DNA of 64,000 nt from JBPOFM01 sp051252455 (GTDB lineage Bacteria > Bacteroidota > Bacteroidia > Flavobacteriales > Flavobacteriaceae). Shown in pieces: positions 27,295-36,498 of this stretch. Location of the stretch: NCBI GenBank assembly GCA_051252455.1, contig JBPOFM010000007.1, positions 124,001 to 188,000 of the forward strand, in the 5' to 3' direction. The first letter of the stretch is position 1, and each line of letters begins with the position of its first letter. The notes under the pieces are model-generated. The model was not told where the DNA came from, did not search any database, and saw nothing but the letters and a program-made list of their open reading frames with translations. The translations under genes were made by a program, and so were the position numbers.

Positions 27295-28089
27295 CTATTT
27301 CTTCACTCTGAAAGTTCCCGTGATCGCATCAAATGTAATGAGATCTTCAGGAAAAAGACTTTTGAAAACGCCACTTGAGATGAGTTTGCAAGGTTGATCG
27401 TGGAAGATATTGTTATTGTTCATCACAACCATGGTATCACATAATTGTATCGAAAGGTCAATTTCGTGGGAAGAAAAAAGAATAGTTTTATTCGTTTCTT
27501 TTGCTAATCGCTGCAACAGTTTCAAAATATAAGCTTTGTGATACATATCGAGATGGGTTGTTGGTTCATCAAGAATTATCAAATCGGTATCTTGCGCCAA
27601 CGCACGTGCAATCATCACCTTTTGGAGTTGTCCATCGCTTAATTCGTAACACCTTTTATGTCGGATATCTTCAAGATTTGTTTGTAAAATCGATTGCTCT
27701 ACTTTTTCAAGGTCTCGATCGGATAAATTTCCAACCCAATTGGTGTAAGGTTGTCGGCCTAGCGCGATTAATTCGAAAACGGACAAATTTTTAGATGCAA
27801 TCTGCTCTGTCAACACCAAACTCATTTGCTTTGCTAATTCAATGGGTTCATAAGTACTCACTTCTTTGGAATTGATCAGAACTTCACCTGAAAGCGCTTT
27901 CTGAACATTCGATAAGGTTCTCAAAAGTGTGGACTTCCCAATACCATTTGCTCCAACCAATCCAATCAATTCACCTTGATGTAATTTAATATTTATATCT
28001 GTCGCAACGATTATATTTCCTTTTTTTGAGGCATATCCGATGGATAAATCTTTGCTTTGAAGAATGATATGTTCGTTATTTTGCATCAT
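27295..28089 (-). CDS. btuD: Cobalamin/iron-chelate ABC transporter ATPase
   Basis: 264 residues with a complete nucleotide-binding domain: Walker A GANGIGKST (about 42-50), Q-loop, signature LSDGQLQKVMIARAL (Asp in place of the first Gly of LSGGQ) and Walker B LIILDEPTTHLD, then the switch His in SSHEID. It resembles FecE/BtuD importers. It is the last gene of an operon with a FecCD-type permease one base upstream and a binding protein. The riboswitch-controlled receptor on the other strand points to cobalamin as cargo. Confidence 0.88.
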   Translation of the reverse strand: MMQNNEHIILQSKDLSIGYASKKGNIIVATDINIKLHQGELIGLVGANGIGKSTLLRTLSNVQKALSGEVLINSKEVSTYEPIELAKQMSLVLTEQIASKNLSVFELIALGRQPYTNWVGNLSDRDLEKVEQSILQTNLEDIRHKRCYELSDGQLQKVMIARALAQDTDLIILDEPTTHLDMYHKAYILKLLQRLAKETNKTILFSSHEIDLSIQLCDTMVVMNNNNIFHDQPCKLISSGVFKSLFPEDLITFDAITGTFRVKK

Positions 28090-28090
28090 A

Positions 28091-29113
28091 TTAAAAAAGC
28101 ATCTTCCGTTTTCTCACCAAAAGCCAAATCACAACAGGCGCGCCCACAAGTGAAGTAATAGCATTTATTGGTAAGGTATAATCGCTATTTGGAACTTGCG
28201 CAATGCTATCGCAAATCAACATCACAATGGCTCCGAATAAAAACACGGCTGGCAATAAAGTTTTATGGTTTGAGGTGTTAAAAATCTGTCTTGTAAGATG
28301 TGGAATTGCCAAACCTATAAAGGCTATTGGACCTGCAAACGCTGTAATCGTTCCAGCTAAAAGACTTGTAGCAATGATGATGATGAGCCTGCTTTGTTTC
28401 AAATTGAGACCTAAACTTTTTGCATAGTTTTCGCCTAATAATAAAGTGTTCAAACCTTTGATGGAAGCAATACTTAAAATAATGCCAACGCAATAGATTA
28501 TGAAGAAGATCAATAATTCATTCCAAGAAAGGTTTCCAAGGCTTCCAAATCCCCAAAAAATGTATTGTTGCAATTTTTCTGCTGAACTAAAGTAGGAGAG
28601 AACACTCACAACGGCAGCGGTAATACTTCCGAACATCAATCCGATAATCAGAATGGCCATCGTATCTCGAACTCTAGAAGACACAATCAATACTGCTAAA
28701 AGGACGAGAAAACTTCCTAGGCTGGCTGCAATCACCACACTCCATTTGGAAATCAGTAAGCTTGCAAAAGCACCACCAAAAAACCCTGAACCTAAAATCA
28801 CTAAAGCGACGCCTAAACTTGCGCCAGAACTAATTCCTAACACGAAGGGTCCAGCGAGCGGATTTTTGAACAATGTCTGCATCAACAATCCTGAAATTCC
28901 CAAACCAGAACCTACTAAAATTGCCGTAAAGGCTTTTGGCAACCTATAATTTTGCACGATATATTGCCAAGATTCATTGTCTATCTTGCCAAACAAACTT
29001 TTCAAAATTTCTTCAGTTGGAATCGATACGGAGCCTAAACTAATATTTAAAAAAAAGCAGAGCATTAATATTCCAATCAATATTAGAAACGGATATGTAT
29101 AGCTGCTTTTCAT
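28091..29113 (-). CDS. btuC: FecCD-type permease of the cobalamin importer
   Basis: 340 residues with about ten membrane helices. The FecCD/BtuC fingerprint is visible: YRLPKAFTAILVGSGLGISGLLMQ, then NPLAGPFVLGISSGASLGVAL, and near the end FAGPIAFIGLAIPHLTRQ, the coupling-helix region contacting the ATPase. It carries cobalamin or an iron-siderophore across the inner membrane. The stop is one base before the ATPase start and it follows the binding protein by nine bases, so the three genes are one operon. Confidence 0.92.
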   Translation of the reverse strand: MKSSYTYPFLILIGILMLCFFLNISLGSVSIPTEEILKSLFGKIDNESWQYIVQNYRLPKAFTAILVGSGLGISGLLMQTLFKNPLAGPFVLGISSGASLGVALVILGSGFFGGAFASLLISKWSVVIAASLGSFLVLLAVLIVSSRVRDTMAILIIGLMFGSITAAVVSVLSYFSSAEKLQQYIFWGFGSLGNLSWNELLIFFIIYCVGIILSIASIKGLNTLLLGENYAKSLGLNLKQSRLIIIIATSLLAGTITAFAGPIAFIGLAIPHLTRQIFNTSNHKTLLPAVFLFGAIVMLICDSIAQVPNSDYTLPINAITSLVGAPVVIWLLVRKRKMLF

Positions 29114-29122
29114 TTATGATTG

Positions 29123-30283
29123 CTATTCCAATTTTTGAAAAAAGAAAGGTTCATAATCTTCTAATAATTCGGGATGACTTATCTTAATTAAATCTTTTAA
29201 AACTAAATCGGGTCGCGCCATTCCAAGTTCGTAATATAAGACGCCTCCAGTTTCTCCTGCTTTATTGACGAAAGAATACACTTCTTTCTTTTGAAATGCG
29301 TCAAACTTGGTATAGTGTGCATTTGCTTTTTCAATCGCTTCCAAACTGTTGTAATAAGATGGATTCAACCAAATATCCGCATCTTTTGCCTTATCCAAAA
29401 CAGTTTCAAAATTAAGTTTTAAACTTCCACTTCCTGTGGTTTCACTCCACAGGTAATTGACATTTGCATCATTCAATAGTTGCGCTTCTGGGCTTGTTCC
29501 AATGGGTAAATACCAAATATCTTTATGCATTGCTCCACTTAAAATGGTGGGTCGATTTTTAACTTCTGACGCCAATTGTTTTGCTTCTAGATAATCAGTC
29601 TCAATCTGCTTAAAGATCGAATCTGCTTCTTTTTCCTTATGAAATAAAACACCAAAAAACTTAATCCACTCGGCTTTTGCCAAAGCTGATTTTTCAACCC
29701 AGTCGCCATTGTAGAGCACTTCAATACCAGATTTTTTGATAGTTTCAAATGTTTTGTTGTTCCCATCAATTCCGTAACCAATTACCAAATCAGGATTTAA
29801 TTCTAATAATATTTCGGTATTGATATCTTCATTTTTACCCAGCTCACGGACAAAACCTTTCTCAATACGGTTTCTGATTCTCTCTGATGAAATATAATCT
29901 GTGCCAGGAAAACCAACTAAAGTTGAATCGATTCCTAATAATTCCAGTGCTGGAAGATGGGTTGTGGATGTAACGACAATCGTTTCAATAGGCGTAATTA
30001 AAATTCCATCAAAATCTTCAAGATTTAAATTGACAGAATCGACCATTCTTCTTTCAATGAGGGCATAACGATATGTCTTTTGAGCTTTCGGCCAAGGGTT
30101 TTTTATTTCCAAAATCTTAAAATCGTGATTTTCAATAATAGTAAAACCAGTAGCGTACGTTGTAGCTTCGGTTTCCTTGTCCAACGGGGGCAATTTTTTA
30201 TAAAGACCTTTATCTTCTATGCAATTGAAAACGCATAGACATATTATTAAAATGGGTAGATGTTTCAAAACGGATGGCTTCAT
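29123..30283 (-). CDS. btuF: Periplasmic binding lipoprotein for cobalamin import
   Basis: 386 residues. A lipoprotein-type signal (LPILIICLCVFNC, Cys at about 21) precedes a class III binding-protein fold: IVVTSTTHLPALELLGIDSTLVGFPG, INTEILLELNPDLVIGYG and a long connecting helix before the C-lobe (TILSGAMHKDIWYLPIGTSPEAQLL). BtuF and siderophore binders share this fold; cobalamin is favoured by the neighbouring riboswitch-controlled receptor. It is the first gene of the minus-strand operon. The cobalamin riboswitch between it and the receptor is on the opposite strand, so it does not obviously govern this operon. Confidence 0.85.
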   Translation of the reverse strand: MKPSVLKHLPILIICLCVFNCIEDKGLYKKLPPLDKETEATTYATGFTIIENHDFKILEIKNPWPKAQKTYRYALIERRMVDSVNLNLEDFDGILITPIETIVVTSTTHLPALELLGIDSTLVGFPGTDYISSERIRNRIEKGFVRELGKNEDINTEILLELNPDLVIGYGIDGNNKTFETIKKSGIEVLYNGDWVEKSALAKAEWIKFFGVLFHKEKEADSIFKQIETDYLEAKQLASEVKNRPTILSGAMHKDIWYLPIGTSPEAQLLNDANVNYLWSETTGSGSLKLNFETVLDKAKDADIWLNPSYYNSLEAIEKANAHYTKFDAFQKKEVYSFVNKAGETGGVLYYELGMARPDLVLKDLIKISHPELLEDYEPFFFQKLE

Positions 30284-30350
30284 CCATCAAAAGTAATATT
30301 ATTTAAGGTTTCTCGTGAATCATTAAACAAAATGTTTACTTTCGCAGCGA

Positions 30351-30625
30351 ATTTTGGTTCGACATAGATAATCTATGTTGATTAAAAGGGAATCTGGTGA
30401 AAGGATTTACGATTTACGATTTTTGATTTACGTTTTTTTCTAATCAATAATAATAGCATCTCGAAATTTTTAATTCCAGAACTGTTCCCGCAACTGTAAG
30501 TTTATACTCAATTTTTGGGTATCTCATTTTTTTGAGATGTGATTGACTTCAATGACCACTGGTCGGAAGACTGGGAAGGTACAATTACATAAAACAAGTC
30601 AGGAGACCTGCCACATTCAAACAAA
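30351..30625 (+). ncRNA. Cobalamin riboswitch
   Basis: The conserved blocks occur in order: a TTGGT near 30354, GGGAATCTGGTGAAA from 30388, a variable insertion, CCAGAACTGTTCCCGCAACTGTAA (30477-30500), a second insertion with two small hairpins, CCACTGGTCGGAAGACTGGGAAGGT (30556-30580) and the B12 box AGTCAGGAGACCTGCC (30597-30612). It precedes the BtuB-like receptor by about 80 bases. A TACTTTCG box at 30337-30344, one base off the -7 consensus, would start the transcript at about 30352. No T-rich terminator follows, so control of translation is more likely. Confidence 0.95.
30404..30432 (+). repeat. Heptamer repeat tract inside the riboswitch insertion
   Basis: GATTTAC, GATTTAC, GATTTTT and GATTTAC follow in perfect seven-base register from 30404 to 30431. 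The tract lies in the variable region between the first conserved riboswitch block and CCAGAACTG, so its length can change without breaking the core. Confidence 0.8.
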
Positions 30626-30694
30626 TAAGTCAAACTTTCGGGATAAAAGTTTACGTATGATCATCCATGCGATTCTCGAGTATTAACAATTTAA

Positions 30695-32626
30695 ATGAAC
30701 AACAAAACAAAAGTGTTTGGTGTATTGGCATTTGGTGTGTCGATATGTGGCTTTGCGCAACATCAGTCTGATTCTACATCTGTGGAACAATTGAAAGAAG
30801 TTGTCGTAACGGATTCAAAATTCAATCTTAAACGAGAAAATTCGGGAAAGGTTATTACCAAAATTACGCAACAAGAATTACAACAATTGCAGGGAAAATC
30901 GATTGCCGAAATCATCAATTCTACTGCTGGAATTGAAATCAACGGCACAAAAAGCAATGCTGGACAGAATCTAAATTATTACATAAGAGGTGGACGAAAT
31001 CGCCAAGTCTTGGTGCTGATTGATGGTATTGCCGTAACAGATCCGTCTCAAATTGCAAATGATTACGATTTACGCTTATTGAATGCTGACCAAGTGGAAA
31101 GTATTGAGATACTAAAAGGCGCTGCAAGCACACTTTATGGTTCTGGTGCTGCAACGGCTGTGATTAATATTATCTTAAAGAAAGCATCAAAACAAAAATT
31201 TGCTGCAACAGTTCAAACTGTGGTTGGAACTAATCAAACGTCTGATGAAAAAGACTACCGTATCGAAGATTTTAGAAACAGTGTTTCTTTCAATGGCACG
31301 TTGAACAAATTCAATTATTTGGCAAGTTTTGGTAACCAATATACGGATGGATTGTCTGCAGTTGCAGCTGGAAGTGAATCTGACGCTTACAATGCCATCA
31401 ACGGTAATTTAAAAATGGGTTATGAATTTTCAAATTCATTTAAAATGAATACCTATGCGAGTTTTGACAGATTTAAGGCAGATTTTGATGATGCATTTTC
31501 AGGTGTTGATACTGACGACCTTTCAAAAACGAATCAATATCGTTTGGGCATTGCGCCTGAATTCAGTTATAAGAACGGAAGCATCACTTTGAATGCTGCG
31601 TATAACAATGTGGACCGTGAAATATTTTCTAGTTTTCCTGCACAATTCAATGCAGAAAGTTTTGTGGGTGATGTGTTTAATCGTTATAACTTCAATGATG
31701 CATTTTACACTGTTTTGGGTGTGAACGCACAAGAAAATACGATGGAAAGTTTTTCAATTCCTTTTGGCGCTTCAGATTTCACCCAAAGTATCAATCCAGA
31801 GCAAGCTACATTTACCATTATTGACCCTTATGCAAATGTGGTGTATGTGTCCAATTCTGGTTTGAATGTAAATGCTGGCGCACGTTTGAACAATCATTCG
31901 GAGTATGGATCGCATCTGGTTTATAGTTTGAATCCATCTTTTACAAAAGAGTTGAAGTTTGGATATCTAAAAGGTATGGCGAGTTATAGCACGGCTTATA
32001 TCACACCATCATTGTATCAATTATTTGAGCCAACTTATGGTAATTCAGAATTAAAACCAGAAGAAAATACAACCATTGAATTTGGAGCTGAATTGAACAT
32101 AAAAGACAAAGGAACTTTTAGTGTCGTTTATTTTAATCGTGATGAACAAAGTTTTATTGACTTTGTTGATTTAGGAAATTTTGAATTTCAATACAAAAAT
32201 GTAGAAGAGGAATTTACCGCAAGTGGACTTGAGATCACAGGTAATTTTAAGATCACAAAAAAAATAACCATCAATGCGAATGTAACCTATACAAAAGTAG
32301 AAGAGGATTTGAATTTAAGAATCCCAGAATTGAAAGCAAATGCTCGATTGGATTATCAAGTATCTAATGCTACATTTTTGAGCTTGTCGTATCAGTTTAA
32401 CGATGATAGAAGAGAGTCTGTTTTTAATAATGATACATTCATGAATGACGACATTATATTGAAAAGCTACAGCTTACTTGACTTCTATGTGAGTCATAAG
32501 GTGGTACATAATAAATTGGCGTTGTTTGCAAATGTTAGCAATATTTTAAATGAGGAGTATGTCGAACTGTTTGGCTATGCAACCAGAGGAAGAAATATTA
32601 ATATAGGAATGACGCTTCGTTTATAA
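30695..32626 (+). CDS. btuB: BtuB-like TonB-dependent cobalamin receptor
   Basis: 643 residues: signal peptide (KVFGVLAFGVSICGFAQ), a TonB box-like stretch (LKEVVVTDS), plug domain with YYIRGGRNRQVLVLIDGIAV and SIEILKGAASTLYGSGAATAVINI, and a barrel ending NIGMTLRL. There is no N-terminal carboxypeptidase-like domain, unlike the receptor at the start of the window. It transports cobalamin across the outer membrane; the assignment rests on the riboswitch upstream and the divergent transporter operon. It is monocistronic, with a terminator at 32633. Confidence 0.93.
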   Translation: MNNKTKVFGVLAFGVSICGFAQHQSDSTSVEQLKEVVVTDSKFNLKRENSGKVITKITQQELQQLQGKSIAEIINSTAGIEINGTKSNAGQNLNYYIRGGRNRQVLVLIDGIAVTDPSQIANDYDLRLLNADQVESIEILKGAASTLYGSGAATAVINIILKKASKQKFAATVQTVVGTNQTSDEKDYRIEDFRNSVSFNGTLNKFNYLASFGNQYTDGLSAVAAGSESDAYNAINGNLKMGYEFSNSFKMNTYASFDRFKADFDDAFSGVDTDDLSKTNQYRLGIAPEFSYKNGSITLNAAYNNVDREIFSSFPAQFNAESFVGDVFNRYNFNDAFYTVLGVNAQENTMESFSIPFGASDFTQSINPEQATFTIIDPYANVVYVSNSGLNVNAGARLNNHSEYGSHLVYSLNPSFTKELKFGYLKGMASYSTAYITPSLYQLFEPTYGNSELKPEENTTIEFGAELNIKDKGTFSVVYFNRDEQSFIDFVDLGNFEFQYKNVEEEFTASGLEITGNFKITKKITINANVTYTKVEEDLNLRIPELKANARLDYQVSNATFLSLSYQFNDDRRESVFNNDTFMNDDIILKSYSLLDFYVSHKVVHNKLALFANVSNILNEEYVELFGYATRGRNINIGMTLRL

Positions 32627-32632
32627 AAGCAG

Positions 32633-32660
32633 AAAGCCGCTCATTGAGCGGCTTTTTTTT
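32633..32660 (+). terminator. Rho-independent terminator of btuB
   Basis: A 10-bp GC-rich stem AAAGCCGCTC / GAGCGGCTTT (32633-32642 with 32646-32655), ATT loop and a run of eight T. It lies seven bases after the btuB stop. Confidence 0.93.
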
Positions 32661-32676
32661 ATTGTTGAATGAATGT

Positions 32677-34152
32677 TTATCTAAACAGAGATGGCGCTAA
32701 TTTAGCATCGATATACATTTCGTTTTCCAGTAGTTTTGTGTCAATTTTACTTTCAATTTCAATTAAGCCCTCAAAAGTTGGCAAGCCAAATCTTCCATTT
32801 CCAGAAATATGTTGTATCGCTCGTGCTAACAAAGGCTCGTTCACATCTCCCAGCACGCCAAAGTTACGTGCGCTTTCAAGAACTTGGAATGTGGGATCTG
32901 GCTCTATTCCAGATGCAGGAACCTGTCCATCATTTTTATTAACAGAGATTGCTACCAGTGGTTGCATTGCATAGGTGTGATTTGGATTTACATTATCTCG
33001 GGTGAAATCAGGTGAATCATAGATCGTTACTGAGGCTTGTGATTTTCCCACGGTTGTATCACCAATCTGTATAACGGTAATGTATTCCTTCAAGCTATTA
33101 ATCATCATTTCACTTGCAGAGGCAGTTCTTTGGCTTGTTAATATATAAACTTTAGATAGATTGAGGCTGTTGATAGCTGCGCCACCATCTCCCAAAGTAT
33201 TAGTGAAATTATAAATTCTATTATTATCCTGGATATCAGAATTATAATTTAATTTTGAGAAGACCTCACCATTAAATTGTCCTGTAATCATGCTGCCTAA
33301 AAAAGCAGCAACATCCACGCGACCACCACCATTGTAGCGTAAATCTAATACCAACTCCTGCACGTTACTCGCTTGAAACGTCGCAAAAGCTTGGTTCAAT
33401 TCGTTTGCAAAATTAAAGTTGAACGCATTGTACATTAGGTAACCTACATTGATACCATCTACATCGATGACATTTGCAAGGTGAACAGGGTTTTCAGTAT
33501 ATGGTTCTTTTGATAAGGTTACAGACTGGCCATTTGGTGTAAGTGTGTCATCATCGGTGCTTGCCGTTCCGTTATCATTATAATCGGCAAATTCAAGAGT
33601 GTAGGTATCTTGATTTAAAAGTGAATTTAAATTAGATTCGGTGAGACTCGTGCCATTGATGGAAGTTATGATTTGACCTCTCTGTAGGTTGGCGGCACTT
33701 GCAACACTATTGTTGAGTACGAGTCTGATAACTCCAAAGGCAGCGGTCGAACTTCCAGGAACAAAATAAAAATTGAACTCCAAACCATTGCTTCTAAAAA
33801 CACCATCAAACTGTTGTTCCAGTGCAATATAATCACTTACGATAATACTAAAGCGATCTGTAGTTTGACGCTGATAAATCAAACTTTCGAATAATTCTTC
33901 TGGAGTAGAAAAGTCATTTAAGTAGGCATTGTATTCTTCATCAGATGAAAAACGATCATTTGCCAAATCACTCACTTGATCTTTGTATAAGTAAACGGCA
34001 TTCATACCTTTCCAAACAAAATCAGATATATCTCTTGCTGGTATGGCATTGTCATCTTGGTCCTCAAAACAACTCGTAAGGAATACCGAGGCCAAAATAG
34101 TAATTACTGTAATTCTAAAAATTTTCATGGGAGCGTATTTTTTCTTTTTCAT
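32677..34152 (-). CDS. S41 family C-terminal processing peptidase lipoprotein
   Basis: 491 residues with a lipoprotein signal (ITILASVFLTSC). A helical N-domain (about 35-105), a PDZ-like segment (FGVIRLVLNNSVASAANLQRGQIITSING at about 140-170) and the S41 core follow: LVLDLRYNGGG, then the catalytic Ser in SQRTASASEMMINSLKE and the Lys in VGKSQASVTIYD. Relatives cleave envelope proteins from their C-termini. An ATG at 34128 gives a shorter and equally good signal. It is divergent from the ECF sigma operon with 137 bp between the starts. Confidence 0.91.
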   Translation of the reverse strand: MKKKKYAPMKIFRITVITILASVFLTSCFEDQDDNAIPARDISDFVWKGMNAVYLYKDQVSDLANDRFSSDEEYNAYLNDFSTPEELFESLIYQRQTTDRFSIIVSDYIALEQQFDGVFRSNGLEFNFYFVPGSSTAAFGVIRLVLNNSVASAANLQRGQIITSINGTSLTESNLNSLLNQDTYTLEFADYNDNGTASTDDDTLTPNGQSVTLSKEPYTENPVHLANVIDVDGINVGYLMYNAFNFNFANELNQAFATFQASNVQELVLDLRYNGGGRVDVAAFLGSMITGQFNGEVFSKLNYNSDIQDNNRIYNFTNTLGDGGAAINSLNLSKVYILTSQRTASASEMMINSLKEYITVIQIGDTTVGKSQASVTIYDSPDFTRDNVNPNHTYAMQPLVAISVNKNDGQVPASGIEPDPTFQVLESARNFGVLGDVNEPLLARAIQHISGNGRFGLPTFEGLIEIESKIDTKLLENEMYIDAKLAPSLFR

Positions 34153-34215
34153 TAACGTGGTATTGGTCTACCAAACTTTAAATTTACTTACATTATTGTG
34201 AATTAAAAATAAATT

Positions 34216-34240
34216 GTAACAAAAAATACAATGGTTCGTC
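34216..34240 (+). promoter_or_regulatory. Candidate ECF-type promoter, possibly autoregulatory
   Basis: GTAAC (34216-34220), 16 bases, CGTC (34237-34240). This resembles the AAC-containing -35 and CGTC-type -10 elements common to ECF sigma factors, and the AT-rich flavobacterial sigma-A boxes are absent here. The start near 34247 would leave a 43-base leader to the sigma gene at 34290. Autoregulation is inference. Confidence 0.5.
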
Positions 34241-34289
34241 GTAACAGTAGAAGCAGGAATAACTAACCTGTTTTAAAACTAAACAACTA

Positions 34290-34799
34290 ATGACACAGAC
34301 AGATTTTGTAAAGTTAGTGATGCCTTTTAAAGATAAGGTGTTCCGATTGGCAAAGCGATTATTGGTTTCGAGAGAAGAAGCTGAAGACGCTACGCAGGAA
34401 ATCTTAATAAAACTGTGGAAAAATCAAGAAAAGATTGAAGAGTATAATAATGTAGAGGCCTTTTCGATGACAATGACTAAGAATTTTTGTTTAGATAGAT
34501 TAAAATCGAAACAGGCACAGAATTTGAAAATAGTTCACAGTAACTATCAAGACAACAACACATCGTTGCAAAAACAAGTTGAGGCGAATGATAGTGTGGA
34601 CTGGGTTTCTAAAATAATAGAGACGTTGCCAGAACAACAAAAAATAATATTGCAATTAAGAGACATTGAGCAATACGAATTTGAAGAAATAGCAGAAATG
34701 CTTGAAATGAACCAAACCGCCATTCGTGTCGCACTGTCGAGAGCAAGAAAAACTATAAGAGAACAATTAACAAGTACACACAAATATGGTATTAGATAA
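34290..34799 (+). CDS. ECF-type RNA polymerase sigma factor
   Basis: 169 residues with region 2 (VFRLAKRLLVSREEAEDATQEILIKLWKN, about 15-43) and region 4 (LPEQQKIILQLRDIEQYEFEEIAEMLEMNQTAIRVALSRARKTI, about 113-156), and no region 3: a typical ECF factor. The DATQE stretch in region 2 and the VALSRARK recognition helix end are standard. The last 14 bases overlap the next gene, which looks like its anti-sigma factor. Release on an envelope signal is the usual mode for such pairs. Confidence 0.95.
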   Translation: MTQTDFVKLVMPFKDKVFRLAKRLLVSREEAEDATQEILIKLWKNQEKIEEYNNVEAFSMTMTKNFCLDRLKSKQAQNLKIVHSNYQDNNTSLQKQVEANDSVDWVSKIIETLPEQQKIILQLRDIEQYEFEEIAEMLEMNQTAIRVALSRARKTIREQLTSTHKYGIR

Positions 34800-35307
34800 T
34801 AACATAGAAAAGCTATTGGAAAAGTATGACAATGGCGAAACAAGCTTAAAAGAAGAGCAGCAGTTGAAAGCGTATTTTGCTCAAAATGATGTCGCACCAC
34901 ATTTGGAATCTTACAGAGCCATGTTTCTACACTTTGCCAATACCAAGCAAGAGACCTTTACCAAAGACGTTCCATTACAAACAAAAAAACGCAGCTACGT
35001 TTACCAATGGATTTCTGTCGCAGCTGTCATCGTCATTATGTTTGGAATATTTATGCAGTTCAATGGAGATAAGCCGACTTCCCCAAATCAGTTAACGGAA
35101 GAACAACAATTGGCTTACGACCAAACCAAGGAAGCATTAAGTCTTTTATCCTCAAAATTCAATGAAGGACAGTCTAATGTGAGCGTTCTAGGAATCGTTG
35201 GAAATCATTTTGACGAAGGAGCTGAAAAAGTGGAATACGTCAATGAGTTTTCAAAAGCAACAAACAAAATTTTAAAGAAACCAGTAAAAAAAGATAGTAT
35301 CAAATAA
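34786..35307 (+). CDS. Putative membrane anti-sigma factor
   Basis: 173 residues. An N-terminal soluble helical domain (about 1-65; LLEKYDNGETSLKEEQQLKAYF) has the look of a zinc-free anti-sigma domain. It is followed by one membrane helix (about 73-89, WISVAAVIVIMFGIFMQF) and a short periplasmic tail of about 85 residues. The overlap with the sigma gene and this topology make anti-sigma the best call, although no named family motif is certain. The ATG at 34786 lies within the sigma coding region. Confidence 0.72.
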   Translation: MVLDNNIEKLLEKYDNGETSLKEEQQLKAYFAQNDVAPHLESYRAMFLHFANTKQETFTKDVPLQTKKRSYVYQWISVAAVIVIMFGIFMQFNGDKPTSPNQLTEEQQLAYDQTKEALSLLSSKFNEGQSNVSVLGIVGNHFDEGAEKVEYVNEFSKATNKILKKPVKKDSIK

Positions 35308-35350
35308 AAACAAGTAGAATTAAAAACAAGTAATTTAAAAATTAGAAATC

Positions 35351-35926
35351 ATGAAGAAATTAATAGTAGTATTAGCAATTATAATTGCGCCAATGATGTC
35401 CTTCGGGCAAGGTGTTTTCGATAAGTATGAAGATATGGAAGGTGTTTCCTCCTTCGTTATCAATCAAAAAATGTTTAGCATGCTTGCGAGCATAGACGTT
35501 AATATGGATGATCCGGAAGATCAAGCCTTTTTAGATATGGCAAAGAAAATCACAGGTCTCAAAGTGTATACAACGGGTAATGAAAAAACATCTGCGGATA
35601 TGAATACAACTGTAAAGTCGTATTTAGGTACTTCTAAATTAGAGGAGTTGATGCGTATGAAGGATGGGGATCAAACGGTAAACTTCTACGTGAAAGAAGG
35701 GAAAGATGAAAATCACGTAAAAGAATTATTGATGGTTATCAATGGTCTCAAAGAATTGACCAAAGATGAAAATATTAAGTTCAATGGAAAAAAGCGTGAA
35801 TTTGAAACAGTAGTCTTATCATTAACAGGTGATATCGATTTGAGACAGATTTCAAAAATGACAGAAAAAATGAATGTACCTGGAGGTGATCAGCTTAATA
35901 AAGCAAGTAAAACCAAAAAACAATAA
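35351..35926 (+). CDS. DUF4252 exported protein
   Basis: 191 residues, signal peptide MKKLIVVLAIIIAPMMSFGQ. The mature part has DUF4252 features: a segment GVSSFVINQKMFSMLASI, then LKVYTTGN, a helix with YLGTSKLEELMRMKDGDQTVNFYVKEG, and VVLSLTGDIDLRQISKM near the end. In many Bacteroidota such genes follow an ECF sigma/anti-sigma pair, as here. Function unknown; probably a surface or periplasmic target of the sigma factor. It starts 43 bp after the anti-sigma gene. Confidence 0.87.
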   Translation: MKKLIVVLAIIIAPMMSFGQGVFDKYEDMEGVSSFVINQKMFSMLASIDVNMDDPEDQAFLDMAKKITGLKVYTTGNEKTSADMNTTVKSYLGTSKLEELMRMKDGDQTVNFYVKEGKDENHVKELLMVINGLKELTKDENIKFNGKKREFETVVLSLTGDIDLRQISKMTEKMNVPGGDQLNKASKTKKQ

Positions 35927-35928
35927 CA

Positions 35929-36474
35929 ATGACTTCATTAATCAAACATATTGTGGTGGGGGTAGTTCTGGTTGCAACTCTAACAAGTTGCAATCAAGAC
36001 CCTTCCTTGCAAACGTATTTTGTTGACAATCAAGAAAAATCTAATTTTTTATCCATTGATATTCCGGTAACAATGTTGAAAATTGACGAGTCACAATTGA
36101 CTGATGATCAGAAGGAAGCTTATAATTCAGTACAGAAATTGAATATGTTGGCTTATAAAAAGAAAGATGCTACTGATGCAGATTTCGATACCGAATTTGC
36201 AAAAGTAAAAACAATTCTTGATGACGAGAAATATGAAGAATTGATGAGAGGTGGCAATTCAACCGATGGTAAATTCATAGTGAAATACATTGGTGAAGAT
36301 GACGATATTGATGAATTTATCCTCTTGGGAAGCTCTAATGAAATGGGTTTTGCGGTCGTACGAATCTTGGGTGATGATATGGATGCCAACAAATTGATGT
36401 CTCTATCTTCAGTACTTGAAAAAAGTGATTTTGACGATTCTCAACTAAATCAAGTTATCGATTTTTTTAAGTAA
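35929..36474 (+). CDS. DUF4252-like lipoprotein
   Basis: 181 residues with a lipoprotein signal (VVLVATLTSC). The mature protein is a distant relative of its neighbour: SNFLSIDIPVTML at the start of the fold, YEELMRGGNSTDGKFIVKYIGEDDDIDEFILLGSSNEMGFAVVRILGDD in the core. It starts two bases after the previous stop and is the last gene of the sigma operon before the 36499 terminator. The pair probably forms an exported heteromer or tandem system; that is inference. Confidence 0.82.
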   Translation: MTSLIKHIVVGVVLVATLTSCNQDPSLQTYFVDNQEKSNFLSIDIPVTMLKIDESQLTDDQKEAYNSVQKLNMLAYKKKDATDADFDTEFAKVKTILDDEKYEELMRGGNSTDGKFIVKYIGEDDDIDEFILLGSSNEMGFAVVRILGDDMDANKLMSLSSVLEKSDFDDSQLNQVIDFFK

Positions 36475-36498
36475 GAGCAGTTACATAAATAGTTTTAT

